NCBI GenBank assembly: GCA_015178975.1
Contig: WHVD01000132.1
Span: 62,001 to 126,000, forward strand
Direction: 5' to 3'
Length of the DNA: 64,000 nt
From: Hysterangium stoloniferum
Lineage: Eukaryota; Basidiomycota; Agaricomycetes; Hysterangiales; Hysterangiaceae
Shown in pieces: positions 11,693 to 21,896 of the stretch. A program made the translations under genes and the position numbers. The stretch's first letter is position 1, and each line of letters opens with the position of its first letter. Under the pieces are notes generated by a model. It searched no databases, was not told the origin of the DNA, and saw only the letters and a list, made by a program, of their open reading frames with translations.

Positions 11693-11988
11693 ACCTTTGC
11701 AATGAGCAGGCCTGACTAAACTATTTGTAACATGCCTATACATGGATATTATATAATAATATTCTAGGCCATGTTCCTACACATGTTTAGCTATATACTG
11801 TGTTTTTTTTTGAGATTTCTTGCTATTTTTCCTCTCTTGGTAGCAGCCTGCCAATATGCAAATGCCAAACATTGAAAAGGTTTTGTGAGTCACTGTATAG
11901 CCTTCAGAAGATGGAAGTTGTTTGATGGAATCTATGGAAATTGAGTTCCAGTGTTTTTCTGGTATCAGCAGTTGCTTGAGAAGGCCAT

Positions 11989-12164
11989 TGTTAAGTGCTG
12001 TGTTGGGAACTTATTCCGGAACTATTGGAAAGTGACTGGGAACTCAGAAACTTCCAAATAGGGTCAGGACATCGGCTTCAGCTTATGTGCTGCACCTTTA
12101 CGCAAATGCTCAGAAGTCCTTAATTTCAGAGATGGGGTTTATGCCAGAGGATATGGATATTCAG
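11989..12164 (-). mobile_element. Truncated LTR of gypsy family B
   Basis: Matches the first 105 bp of 6502-6606 plus the continuing part at 7431-7500. The minus-sense 3' end is CAGCACTTAACA at 11989; the LTR is cut at 12164 where integrase sequence of another gypsy begins. It could be the remains of the 5' LTR of the element whose integrase follows, after a deletion that removed gag and reverse transcriptase. Confidence 0.6.
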
Positions 12165-13960
12165 CAAGTGCAATTCCATACACCTTCCAAACTTCCTTCC
12201 AGAATTTGCAGGTCCATCTTTTGTCTCGATTGCAGATTATTCTTAAAGGTAGTCTGAAAGGAGTGGTGTTAAGAGCAGAAACTGACAGATGTCGGCTGGC
12301 CGACAGGGACCAAATGGAAGGACTTGGCTTCAGCTTATGTGCTGCACCCTCGCAAGTTACCGTCAGGTGTCCTTAAATTTCGGGTGGGCGGAAACTAGTC
12401 CTGTCAAATAAACCTCTCGGTAAACTACCAATCGGAAACCGAAGGATAATTCAAGGGTTGGGCTGAGGGGTCGGAGACTGAGAGTTGGGGACTGAGAGTC
12501 AGAGATTGAGAGTCTGGGACTGAGAGTCGGAGACTGAGACAGTCGGAGATTAGAGGTTGTGGTTGTAAATGTAGGTTGAATTGTAAATCGGAGGGAGTCG
12601 GAATGTGGTGGTCGTGAATAGATAATGGAGTCGGAAATTAGAGGGGTATCTAAGTTGATCTAAGTCGATATTCTGATTGTCCAGTAGTTACATTACAACA
12701 GGTCTTATATACGAGTTATTGGCATCTAGAAACTACTAACTAAGGGAAGAGCGGAAAATGGCATTGACAAATAAGCTTGACTAGGAACCAGAAGGTTACG
12801 ATAAGATCGGAAGCCGAGATTTAGCCAAGAGCGGGATTACAAGAAAAGGGAATAGTCCATGGGCTACAAGTATATACGGGCATATGTGAAACATAGAGTA
12901 AAATGGATCATCATAATGAAAGGGGATGTATCAAAGCATAACCAGATGGTAGAGTATATTTTGACAGGGGCGTAAATGGGGTTTGATCGCCGTGAAGGTA
13001 TACGTCAGCATCGGTGTTCTGAAGGCTGCCGAAATGATAACTTGATCAATAACTTGGAACATTGATAGATGGTAGTATTCTCGGAGACCATCGGGTTGCG
13101 ACATGGGTTACGACACGGTCGTAACAAGTGGCCACTTTATTGATGAGGATTCACATGAACCCTTCTGCTGATAAACTTGAGGAAGTGGATTCACAAATAA
13201 TGGAATGTGTTAGTTTATCGACCATGATGGAAATGACAGAATGAGATTCTTCTTCAGAGGGGGGCAGCCCAGTTATTAGATCCATTGAGATGACTTCAAA
13301 GGGTCTGAGATGCATGTCAGCAGGTCAAAGTGCTCCTTGTTGCACTGTGTGATTGACTTTAGTTTTCTGGCATATGTCACAACTGTGAGCATATGCTATG
13401 CAATCCTGTAGCATCCTAGGCCAGAAGAAATGATCTTTCATCGACCTAAAGAATTGCTGTCCTCCCACATGAGTTCCTTTGAAAGGGTTATCATGTATTA
13501 ATTTTAGGATGGTAGTGGTCATATTGTTGGGTACACAGATTTGACTTTTCCAGTCTGAATCTCTGAAATATGTACAATAGTTTGCTTTTTCCCACAAAAT
13601 AATGGGATGGGGTGGTGACTAAGTTTGGAGAGGTAGATTCTGTAGTGTAATGAACCCTGAATGAAGGGTCATTCAGGTACCCTTTACAAAATCCCATTAA
13701 TTTCCAAAGGTAGCTGGGAGTTTGAGATCATGAAGTTCTGATCATCCATTTTATCATCTCTGGCAACATTATAGGTGTCCCATTCAGTTTGGGAAGCACC
13801 CTTTCTTTTTCCATGAGGTTCCACTAGCTTGCATTGGGTGACAAATATTGCTCTTTTGACTGGTTTGTTATCCCATAATTTCTCATTAGTATTCTTGTCA
13901 AGAGAGCTTAATGCTATGTATTGGTGGTAAGTAATCCCTGATAGGACTCACAAAGTCAGG
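12165..13960 (-). pseudogene. Gypsy pol (RNase H/integrase part) split by a solo LTR
   Basis: The minus strand carries, from 13960 down: a linker (NTNEKLWDNKPVKRAIFVTQ), the integrase zinc-binding region at 13597-13325 (HDNPFKGTHVGG, FFWPRML, CDICQKTKVNH: an H-H-C-C finger), then FEVISMDLITGLPP, a frame change, VISIMVDKLTHS, a stop, and KVAT at 13132. A solo LTR (12267-13126) interrupts the core, which resumes at 12261 as PFRLPLRIICNRDKRW. The text resembles the plus-strand integrase at 15106 closely, so the two are related families. Broken by stops and insertions. Confidence 0.82.
12267..13126 (-). mobile_element. Solo LTR, gypsy family C (860 bp)
   Basis: Ends TGTTAAGAGC..GGTCGTAACA with perfect duplication AGTGG (12262-12266 and 13127-13131). 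Joining the flanks restores continuous integrase reading across the site. A run of about 16-bp units around GAGAGTCGGAGACT lies near 12465-12545. Related fragments lie at 32089-32229 and 34379-34430. Confidence 0.92.
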
Positions 13961-14030
13961 TATTTGGGGGAGCCTGGATGGAGGATCTACATTACTGTGG
14001 ACTCGTCTTTCACAATGTAAGATTTCTAAT

Positions 14031-14869
14031 TGTTATGACCAGAATTCCCACCGGACTCCAGGCACTAACTTATACACACCCAGGCCCTATACGCACCAAT
14101 TGTCAGTTTACCAGAATTCCCACTGGACTCTGTACGTCAGACTTGTCCATGTTTGACTTCATTACATCATGTATCAGTCACCGGAATACCCAGCAGACTC
14201 TGTCCCTGTCTACATATGTCTGACCTCATCCCATGCATCAGTCACTGGACCCCACTCAGAAAACCTGTCATCCCTCTAACTGAGCCCCATTCCCATTTTA
14301 GTCAAATGACCTGTCACAATTCGGACTCCGCTCCCACTCCATTTCCTGTTCTGGTTTATGATTTGTTACGATTCAGACTCCACTCCATTCTGTCCTGTTC
14401 CTAACACCAAATTTGGTGTTTACTTATCCCGTTTATGTTTTGCTAGTTTCATTTCATTGTTACTGGATTTGGTATGTTATTCATTCCACAGTCTATATAG
14501 TCTGGCAGATGTTGTACATACAATCCAGTCAGAAAATCAGCTTAGATTCTCCCCAGTAATCTAGTACATTTTCCGCCCTAAACTCCTCTCTGAATTACAC
14601 TGCTCTTGCTAGTCGGAGCCCATGGGCTCTGACACATCTATCTCTTAACCTCCAACTCATTTATCTCGACTCCCTGACCTCTCAACCCATGACCTGCAAC
14701 CTATGACCCCTCAACCCATGAACTCTGCCTGGACTTCCCGGGTTTCCCATCTGCCTGTTTGAAATTGGACAACATGATCTCATGAGGGCACAGCCTATAA
14801 GCTGAAGCCAAGTCCTACCAGATTCCCTGCAGGTTTCTCTGGAAACCTGCCATGTACGTACCCTTAACA
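14031..14869 (+). mobile_element. 5' LTR of gypsy family A, copy 1 (839 bp)
   Basis: TGTTATGACC..CCCTTAACA. It is followed by the same leader as copy 2 at 49943 (GTATTTTCTGACT then ACTCACAGATTGTTCAATATGCC) and by a gag start. A TATA-like TCTATATAGTCTGG lies near 14490. The conserved word complementary to CTTGGCTTCAGCTTATNNGCTG is near its 3' end (14785-14815). Confidence 0.85.
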
Positions 14870-14903
14870 GTATTTTCTGACTAAGACTCACAGATTGTTC
14901 AAT

Positions 14904-15100
14904 ATGCCACCAAGAAGAAAAGCACATGCACAGGCATCATTACCTGGACCATTGACTCTTCATTCCCCATTAACTTTGTATACCAGCCAGACACTTGCAA
15001 ACCAGCCGGAAGCCATGGAAGAAGCCTGTATCGAAGAAGTCCTGGAAAACCAGGACAAATCTGAGCATGAGGACGAGTCCATGGCCCCCGACAAGGGAAA
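14904..15100 (+). pseudogene. Gypsy family A gag, 5' fragment
   Basis: Starts ATG at 14904 (MPPRRKAHAQ) and continues with an acidic Glu/Asp-rich N-terminus to DKGK, where it fuses to integrase sequence at about 15103. Copy 2 (49977) continues past this point, so copy 1 has lost the rest of gag, protease, reverse transcriptase and half of integrase in one deletion. Confidence 0.8.
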
Positions 15101-15102
15101 AC

Positions 15103-15995
15103 TGAGTGGCAGCACCCTTTGGACTGCCATCTAGGATTATTTGTGATATAGACAAAAGATGGACCTGTAGGTTCTGGAGAGAAGTTTGCAGGATTTATGG
15201 AACCACTCTCACTGTTTCCTCTTCTCACCACCCTCAAACAGATGTTGAGCGCTTACTGATCATCATCCAAGGAAGAGTGGTTGAAATGGATCCCAGTAGT
15301 GACCTACACTTACAATTCCATGGTTCATAGCTTGACTAACTACACACCAGCATTCCTGTTGATTGAGTACCTACCAAGAGGGATGTCCAGAGTATTAGGA
15401 GATGATCCTGTGGTTCCTTGGGAACTGTCTGAAAGCCCAATGGTGGACTCATGGATTTTAGAGCTGGAAAACCATTGACAGATGGTGAGCGACTCAATTG
15501 CCCGAGTGCAGGAGACACAAACTCGATCTTACAACAAGCATCAAAAACCTATAGAAGAGATCTCAGAGGGTGATCTAGTTTAGTCAACCCCCACTCTTTA
15601 GAACTTGTGGAGATCAAAGGAAATGGAAGAAAACCAATTCAAAGACAAATCAGACTGTTCAAAGTTCTGGAGAAGATTAATCCTCAAGTTTTCCAACTCA
15701 AAATTCCCCCAGAGTCCCAAATGCACCCAGTTATTAATCAGAGCCATCTTAAGAAGTACAACTCTTCCCCTGAAGAGTTTGGCCAAAGAGAATTGCTTAA
15801 GAACCCCAGAGAACTGAGTTTGAATGAGGAGAAATATGAAGTTGAAGCCATCACTGGCCACATGAAACTTTGAAATTGTTTGCTTTTCTGAGTCAGGTGG
15901 AAGGGTTATGGGCTAGAAGAGGACTCCTGGCTGAATGACACTGACCTCTGAAATCCCCCAGCTCTACTCAGAGCACATGAAGTGTTGTACTGGAT
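15103..15995 (+). pseudogene. Gypsy family A integrase C-terminal half and chromodomain
   Basis: After the deletion joint the plus strand reads GLPSRIICDIDKRWTCRFW, SSSHHPQTDVERLL, then frame changes, LTNYTPAFLLIEYLPRGMS, a stop at 15476-15478, DSIARVQETQTRSYNKHQK, a GPF/GPY-like module with NPQVFQLKIPP and MHPVINQSHLKKY (15700-15760), and a chromodomain KYEVEAI..VRWKGYGLEEDSWL at about 15830-15950. Several stops make it inactive. Order and spacing match chromovirus integrases. Confidence 0.82.
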
Positions 15996-17367
15996 TTAAT
16001 GGTGGATATATGCTGTCCCACCAATGACTGGGAAATTCCTTCTTTCCCAAGAACCCTAGGCCAGTTTATTTAATTTTATGTTTTATTATTTTTAATTTTT
16101 CCTTTTTCTTTTCCCTTGGAATCTGAATCTAGCTATCTCACTTTTACCTCACAATCCCAATCCTTAATCCATTACCTCATGCTGGTAACTGAGTGGGGTT
16201 CCAATCCCAAAGGATACAAAAAAAAACATAAAATTGCTTATAATTTCCTAACCTCTGCTTGTCCCTCAACTACCACCACCACATATCACCTGTACAGTAG
16301 ACAGTTGCAGCATGTCACAACCACCAGTTGCAAAACCCAAATTCCCTAACTTCAAGAGAATCCCATGAGTACCCACTGCTGAACCTCCAGTAGATACTGC
16401 CTCCACCTTTCAAGGGCCATCTTGCACTGAAAAAGTCGAATGTACCACCTCCCACCACAAGACCTCTCTCACTAACCCTCAGCCTTCTTCAAGATCTTGA
16501 GGGTCAACCCTCAGCCTTCTTCAAGATCTTGAGGGTCAGCACTGCTTACAGTTCTCGAAGGTCACCTTGCACTGAAAGGGTCAAGTCCACCACCCCCCAT
16601 CATGAAATTTCTTCTTCAGACTCTCAGCATTCTTCCTCGAGACCCTGGTGTTTGGTGGAAATCACCTGGAAATTAGGCCCTCTCAATCAAGTCTTCCCAG
16701 CCCCCTGACCCAAGGAAGAAGCTCAAAGTTTCACCAAAATGAAGAACATGACACTCAAAGTCAATGGGAGTACAAGGAACTCAAAAGAAAAGGAGGGAGA
16801 AATTTCTACAGGAGCATGAAGCAAGGGGAGCACAATTGGGTATACCCTCAAATGCACAAAGAAGGGAGGAAAGAATCCAAGAGGGCCATGTTGTGACTGT
16901 AACTATTTCCCCTCCCCCTTGAGGAAAATGGACAGATTTCACAGAAATGGAGGAGTGATAGTGGGACACCATGCATATGCACAGCTAGAGCTAAAGGTTG
17001 GAAGGAGAAAGATGGCACCACATTCTATGACTGGGAGTTGGTCAGATGAATCAAGCTCAAGAGTATCAAGCTGACTTGAGGCAACAGAAAAGAGTTACCC
17101 TGGAAGCCACCTTCCAGTGAGGGCTGATTCAGAAAAGGTACTGAGTTGGCCCTACTGACTCCTCTTCAGACTCAGATGACAGTGACCTGGTCAACCCTCA
17201 AAACAAACTAAAGTATTTAGGGGAGGACTTGCACAAGGGGTTTCTACTGCCAGCACCAATTCACTTCATCTCTAGCAACCCTAATCAAAGATAGGAGCTT
17301 AAACCATCAACCAGAGTATGAAGAGGGTACTGACAAAGTAGGAAAGTATCACTTTTGCCAATATGAT
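15996..17367. other. No recognisable gene; probable retroelement interior
   Basis: Short plus-strand frames (16116-16349, 16648-16896) are Lys/Glu/Arg-rich or Ser/Thr/Pro-rich and match no family I know. A perfect direct repeat lies within (next entry). It follows the chromodomain end and may be the 3' untranslated interior of the gypsy element plus other debris. Confidence 0.3.
16477..16539 (+). repeat. Tandem duplication of a 32-bp unit
   Basis: The unit beginning CCCTCAGCCTTCTTCAAGAT occurs twice without change. Its ends (CCCTCA and TGAGGG) are inverse, so each unit can form a short hairpin. Confidence 0.8.
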
Positions 17368-17662
17368 GTTATAGAGCCTTCCTAGGCAAATAGATACTAT
17401 TCCTAGAATGTTCTGATATTGCATTGAATAGTCATGAGAAATGTCCTTGATCCCATCATCCTCAAATTGGGGGACTCCTGACTCTCACTCATTGTGTATT
17501 CTCAGACACCCCAGGTTTCCCACCCATCTGCATGAAGTAAGGACCAGACAATTGTATGAGGGTGCAGCACATACACTAAAGTCAAGTGCTCCCATTCCCA
17601 GAACATCCATATGTTTTCCCAGATTATCAGTCCCATCTGCCTGTAAGCCCTGAGCTTAACAT
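17368..17662 (+). mobile_element. Probable LTR fragment
   Basis: Starts TGTTATAGAG and ends CTTAACA. It contains the shared LTR word TGAGGGTGCAGCACATACACTAAAGTCAAG near 17555. Length and borders are uncertain and no target duplication was found. Confidence 0.4.
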
Positions 17663-18128
17663 ACAGTATTGGAGGGAAATAATGTGTTTGTTGAATAGTC
17701 TCGAATATACATATTTATACATATTTATGGTACACTTGAAGAACATTGCTTTCAAATGATAATTGTAGTGACACCATGGCAGGGAATGGTCCTGAGAGAT
17801 TGTTGACCAAAACTGGTCAGAAACCACAATTAAGTCTGGCTTTGAGAGGCAAGATGGATTTTCAATGCTGTACAAACACCTCAGGTGGTTTAAAGGCAAT
17901 GAACTCCTCAGGTTCACCAAAAATAATGGTGTGATCAACACCATGTGTAATATCAATGAGCCTCAAAGAGAATGTTAGAGTGAAGAACATTTCAAAGATA
18001 AATATGCAATCTGTACAGTGAATTGTTTCAATTAGGGTGTAAGTATGATGGGGTCTTGAGGCTTGAAAACATAATTGAATGGTCTTTCATCATGTATGTA
18101 CCTAAATATTATGCTAATACACCATGAG
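17663..18128. other. No recognisable gene
   Basis: Only short frames. The minus frame 17956-17627 has no recognisable content. It lies between two LTR-like pieces. Confidence 0.3.
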
Positions 18129-18896
18129 TGTTAGGATCCCCATCATTTCAGACCCCATGAGCTGTTTTTGGTCTCACAACCCTCCATCATCCTACTATCA
18201 GTACCTCACTCATGGTAGCACCACTTACAGTTCCCCTGACACTTGTTTCATTGTATCCCAGCACCTTAGCCTTCCATCCCATCTCTGTTCCACTTGCTCC
18301 CCCATCACCATTCCATGTATATATCTTACTTGCCATCTCATGCCTTTTTTAGTATACAGTACTTGCTATGTTGTATTTAGTCTCATTTACATCTCCATTC
18401 CCTTTCCCCACTTCTTTCTGACCCATCATTACTCTTGCTTCTCTGATTGGCCCTCCGATCATCCATCTCTCTGTAGTATAAAGTTCGCTGATGTATGCTA
18501 CAGTTTCCTTAGTTCAAAAATTGACTTAGATTACCCCCTTCTAGTCCTCAGTCCTATTGCTCCCATTCTAATACCCTCAAAGGTGCCTTTGGCAAGCCAC
18601 AACCCTTTACATACCTCATGACTCTTAGTAATTCAGCCCTCCAGTTGATTGAGCTAAGTGTTGATCTCTTCCTCTATCATACTATCCACTCTCTTTGAAA
18701 CACTGGAGCACCCTAACAGTTTGTATGAGGGTGCAACACATAAGTTGAAGCCAAGTCCCACTACATTTTATAGAGTTGGACCTTCCAACTAGTATGATCT
18801 CTATGTAGCACAAGGGGGCTGTAGTCCTTTGTGTTGCTAAAATTATCTGTCCCATTCAATTAAGGTTCATTTTCCATTGGTGCATGTACTCTAACA
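18129..18896 (+). mobile_element. LTR, family F (768 bp)
   Basis: TGTTAGGATCC at 18129 to CTCTAACA at 18896. It has a TATA-like AGTATAAAGTTC near 18475 and the shared word GAGGGTGCAACACATAAGTTGAAGCCAAGTCC at 18728-18760. Flanking pentamers (ATGAG, CTCAA) do not match, so it is not a clean solo insertion. The long pyrimidine-rich frame 18124-18621 is not a gene. A diverged inverse copy lies at 27560-27805. Confidence 0.6.
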
Positions 18897-19802
18897 CTCA
18901 AGAACTTGGAGGAGTGCAGGATGCCTTGTTGTGTCAGCATGTGAACATGATTTCGGCATTGATACATATCTTTGGGGGTTAGACAGCTGAACACTTGAAA
19001 AGTAATGCAAAATCCAACAGCACTTGAATTGCACAGAAAGGTGGAACAAAGTAAATAATAAAGAAGCTTCTCTCTTTGTTATTTTTTCTTCAAATGTATG
19101 AGAGCAAGCCCTATGTAAGACAATCCACACATACCTAGTGTTGTAGTAGCAAGCACAGTATTAAATGTTTTGTAATGAAGAGGCTTAAAGAAATTCTTAA
19201 ATGTATAGAAAAGAATTGACCAAGCCTGGGATTGAACCAAGGACCTCCTAACTATATATGCCTGTGCTCTTAACCACTGAGCTACAGACCTTATCATCTA
19301 TTGTTATATTATGGAATATATATATATAGGTCGTCTGATGGCCAACCTGGGCTCTTACAACAGCTCATTTAACTGAGGGCCAACTTGTGCACTTACGACA
19401 GCCTAACACTTATAGATATCGAATTCCATATTCTGACAGAAATATGGTTATACTTCAGCATCTGAAACAGGACTAATTGATTGCGTGACGGGTCATCAGC
19501 AGCAAATTCAATATGTGCATTGATATTGAGGATACAAGCATGAAAACCAAGTTCTCGCCGAACCTTTGAGCAGATAGCAAAAGCAAGCGTGAGCCATGAA
19601 TCTCACTGTAGTACTTTGGTATGCATTTCAAATTATTTATATAGTTTGAAAGACGTAGAGGATACAGTATGAGGGAAAGCAACCAGAAAGCGAGCAATGC
19701 GACGTGGATTTAATGCTGAGTTGCAGCATAAGATAAATGATAACTCTTTAGGAGACTTAAGCCGACGACACGCCTATAACGGATGAACATGGGAGGGCGT
19801 TG
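18897..19802. repeat. 3' flank of the kinase gene, duplicated at 25608-26215
   Basis: Pieces at 18902-18975 (TGCCTTGTTGTGTCAGCATG) and 19441-19802 match 25668-26215 in the same order (shared GAGGATACAAGCATGAAAAC, ATTTCAAATTATTTAT, CCGACGA). About 450 bp including a SINE is inserted in this copy. Confidence 0.65.
19075..19298 (-). mobile_element. tRNA-derived SINE
   Basis: The minus strand holds an A box (TAGCTCAGTGGTTAAGAGC) and a B box (GGTTCAATCCC) with tRNA-like spacing, a D stem GCTC/GAGC and a T stem CTTGG/CCAGG. The acceptor arms (AGGTCTG and CTTGGTC) do not pair, and there is no CCA-proximal fit, so it is not a working tRNA gene. About 150 bp of unrelated body follows, ending in an A-rich tail (GAAGAAAAAAT at 19090-19080). 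That is the build of a short RNA-polymerase-III retroposon. Confidence 0.75.
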
Positions 19803-21426
19803 TCAGTAGGCATGTGTGGGGTGCTGTCCATCAGGGGCTTTTTCGTGGGGGGCCACTTCATCGGGGGCCTCTTCCTCGAGTGCCTCTTCACCAGCGGACT
19901 CTTCATCGGATATATGTATCTGATCGTGGGGTATGTGTGGCTGTCGGTGGGACCGCTCATTAAATATTACCAATCCATTGGCTACGCGTATGTGTGGGCG
20001 GGTTGCGGCATTAAATGCACGTATCGATGCCTGGGCATCCTCACTATGTGGGGTCGGGCCGCGTTTCCGGGGGATGGCCGGCACACGCCAAACGACAAAT
20101 CGAGCCTGTCGCATAAAATGTATAACGTCACGTATCAGACGAAAGGGCATGTGTTCTGTTCTCCTGATCAAGCGACACCGTAATTGGAACTCAGTAAGTG
20201 TGGATATAATTTCGTCCATACGAGACACCACCTGGAAAATGGTGGGACGCTTTTGTGGGTCATTCTGCATCATGTCTGACACCAGCGGCCGTACAAACTC
20301 TAAATTCGAATACGTCTGAGGGTCTTTCAGCTTTGTATGATAAGAATTTGCGGTTCAAAAATGAACTAACTGAGAGAAATTTTTCAAAAATAATGTTGCC
20401 AAGATAGTACACATCAACCGGAAACGGGTCATATGGCGTCTCGTGTCCTTCTCCTTGGAATTCTGGAACGGTCTTGTCACCACCCCGGACGGGAGCGTCA
20501 AGCCTTATTTCAGGATAATGCCGAGACAAGCCGAAATCCAACATATAGTATTTAGGCGGTCGTTCGGTGCGGGTATAATGAGTCGTATAGCGGCGGAGAT
20601 CTTTTGAATTGGATAGAATTACGGGATGGTACCCTTTTGGATACATCTCCCTGGCATCCATCATGATATTACCGCGGTGAAGATCCCTAGAAACTGTTGA
20701 TTGTGACGGTCATAATATAAAATTTCCCTGTTTACCGATGTGCGATGTTGAGCTCATGCATGTAACTCAATCCCTGGAAGCAATACAACATCAGATTTCG
20801 TGAATAAAAATGATCATGAGTAAGCTATGGTCACTTCAAATATTTGCCTAAAGAATTCGACTGCCTCTCCGATAGTAACAAAAGGAGGATTTAAGCACGG
20901 CCGGAGAAGAGGCATGACAAGGAACTGCATGCCTTCGATATTTGGGCCGTCGATGACTTCATAAATAGGGACACAGTGGTTTCTCGGATCTGTTGCCAAT
21001 CCCGGGCTAGAAAATAATTGGCCAATTCGTGTCTCCTCAGAACGCCTGTGGGTCCAGATGACTTTGAGTACGACAGGAGCACCATCGGATATACGTGTGG
21101 CATCCATAACTTCAAGATAAGCCTAAGGGTATCATGCGTTGCAGTACAGTGGTGGGTTACAGTGAGCCGGGGGCGATACTCAGAGAAGGATGTGTACATA
21201 CGGGCACATACGAGTCTTCACAATCGACCGGATCCTTCTTGGTGCCCTTCCACGAGGCAACCCAGTCGTGTTGGTATCTGGGACGAAGTTTGTACCCGCA
21301 AGATTCCAGCCATATCTGGTGTTTAGGCCACAACGTCTCCAAAGGCATTAGCTGGGAACGATCTCCAGGATCCCAGGTAGTGCGGTAAAGATCAAGTTCC
21401 GCTGAGTATTGATCGAAAGTAATCAT
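19803..21426 (-). CDS. Protein kinase-like protein, five exons
   Basis: Exons by splice signals: 21426-21202, 21122-20835, 20773-20736, 20686-20371, 20315-19803; introns of 79, 61, 49 and 55 bp, all GT..AG with phase kept. I start at the ATG at 21426; an upstream in-frame GTG is unlikely. The N-terminus carries WLESCGYKLRPRYQHDWVASW, then DATRISDGAPVVLKVI (Lys of the ATP pocket), a split catalytic loop HRDLHRGN joined across introns, DFG as YYMLDFGLSRHY, and a C-lobe (EFVRPLVSDMMQNDPQKRP). The last about 50 residues are an acidic, Pro-rich tail with repeated E-E-A-P-D/H words. I recognise this arrangement as a kinase-like family expanded in mushroom fungi. Lys, HRD and DFG are all present, so catalysis is plausible; the substrate is unknown. 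No stop or frame change: it may be intact. A remnant paralogue lies at 25608-26262. Confidence 0.85.
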
Positions 21427-21696
21427 ATTCACAAAGGGGTGGGGGCAGTTGCTACACAGCAGATGTGAAGGAGTGTAGATTTTCTATATCACAGGAGGGA
21501 AGTAATAGTCGTGGGAAACACTGGGTTAGGATTATAGCCGCTGTCAGTTTGTTCAAATCAAAGCTAATTTTAGCATTCCCACGATAGTCTGTTAAAACAA
21601 TAGAGCTTGTTATGCATGTTATCCGTTTCAACAGTTATTTTGCATTTTGAAATATGTTTTTGATGAAAACACCTTTTAGCCAACTACTCGAAGCCT

Positions 21697-21896
21697 TCGC
21701 AAAGTTCTCATCAAGGGTGAGCCAGCCAATTGAAGCTCAAGGACAATAAGTATAATAAGTTTGTGTTCTCGTACCCTTCACAGTTATAATACCTAGCTTT
21801 CTCCTTCCCTCACCTTGTCCCCATCCTTCCATATAACACCACAATCCCTCGACGATTTCCATTTGACTAACACCCAGCTTTTCAGATTGACTATCT
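21697..21896 (+). promoter_or_regulatory. Probable promoter/leader of the zinc-finger-like gene
   Basis: Pyrimidine-rich leader (TTTCTCCTTCCCTCACC at 21799-21815, CCATCCTTCCATATAACACC) directly before the ATG at 21897. CT-rich leaders are common in filamentous fungi. No clear TATA box. Confidence 0.35.

Larger units (their letters stand above)
10866..11895 (+). mobile_element. Tc1/mariner element 2, internally deleted (1030 bp)
   Basis: TA duplications at 10864-10865 and 11896-11897. Ends read CAGTGACTCACAAAACC and inverse. Terminal inverted repeats are about 240-260 bp (10866-11103 and 11637-11895). Outer (CACAAAACCTTTTCAATG) and inner (CATTGAAAAGGTTTTGTTGC) words are inverse copies, the same architecture as in element 1. 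It sits in the gypsy integrase between the codons for SEGY and SILIVVD. Confidence 0.93.
9887..11988 (-). pseudogene. Gypsy integrase with chromodomain, split by a Tc1 insertion
   Basis: The minus strand starts at 11988 with GLLKQLLIPEKHWNSISID (the linker before the integrase core), is cut at 11896 by Tc1 element 2, resumes near 10863 with SILIVVD and FIPTHDTVMSL, continues through HVTSNQGSEFISHFFK, GYHPECDGQMEHVNQTLEQYL and NWKSLLPLAEFADNY, and ends with a chromodomain (LLYLVKWAGYEGTDEETSWI) at 10075-9887. The catalytic D-x-E pattern of the rve core is partly visible. Stops and a frame change occur at 10200-10270 and near 10850. Reverse transcriptase and gag are missing: a family B LTR end abuts the integrase at 11989. 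Chromodomain integrases direct insertion to heterochromatin. Confidence 0.85.

Noticed and set aside
14031-16000. Complete gypsy element
   Set aside because: 5' LTR, a gag fragment and integrase are present, but gag joins integrase by deletion and no matching 3' LTR was found.
18124-18621. 165-residue plus-strand ORF
   Set aside because: It lies wholly inside an LTR, is pyrimidine-driven (Ser/Pro/Leu-rich) and has no homologous frame in the other family F piece.
19225-19298. Functional tRNA gene
   Set aside because: Boxes fit, but the acceptor arms do not pair and an A-rich-tailed body follows, so it is called a SINE.
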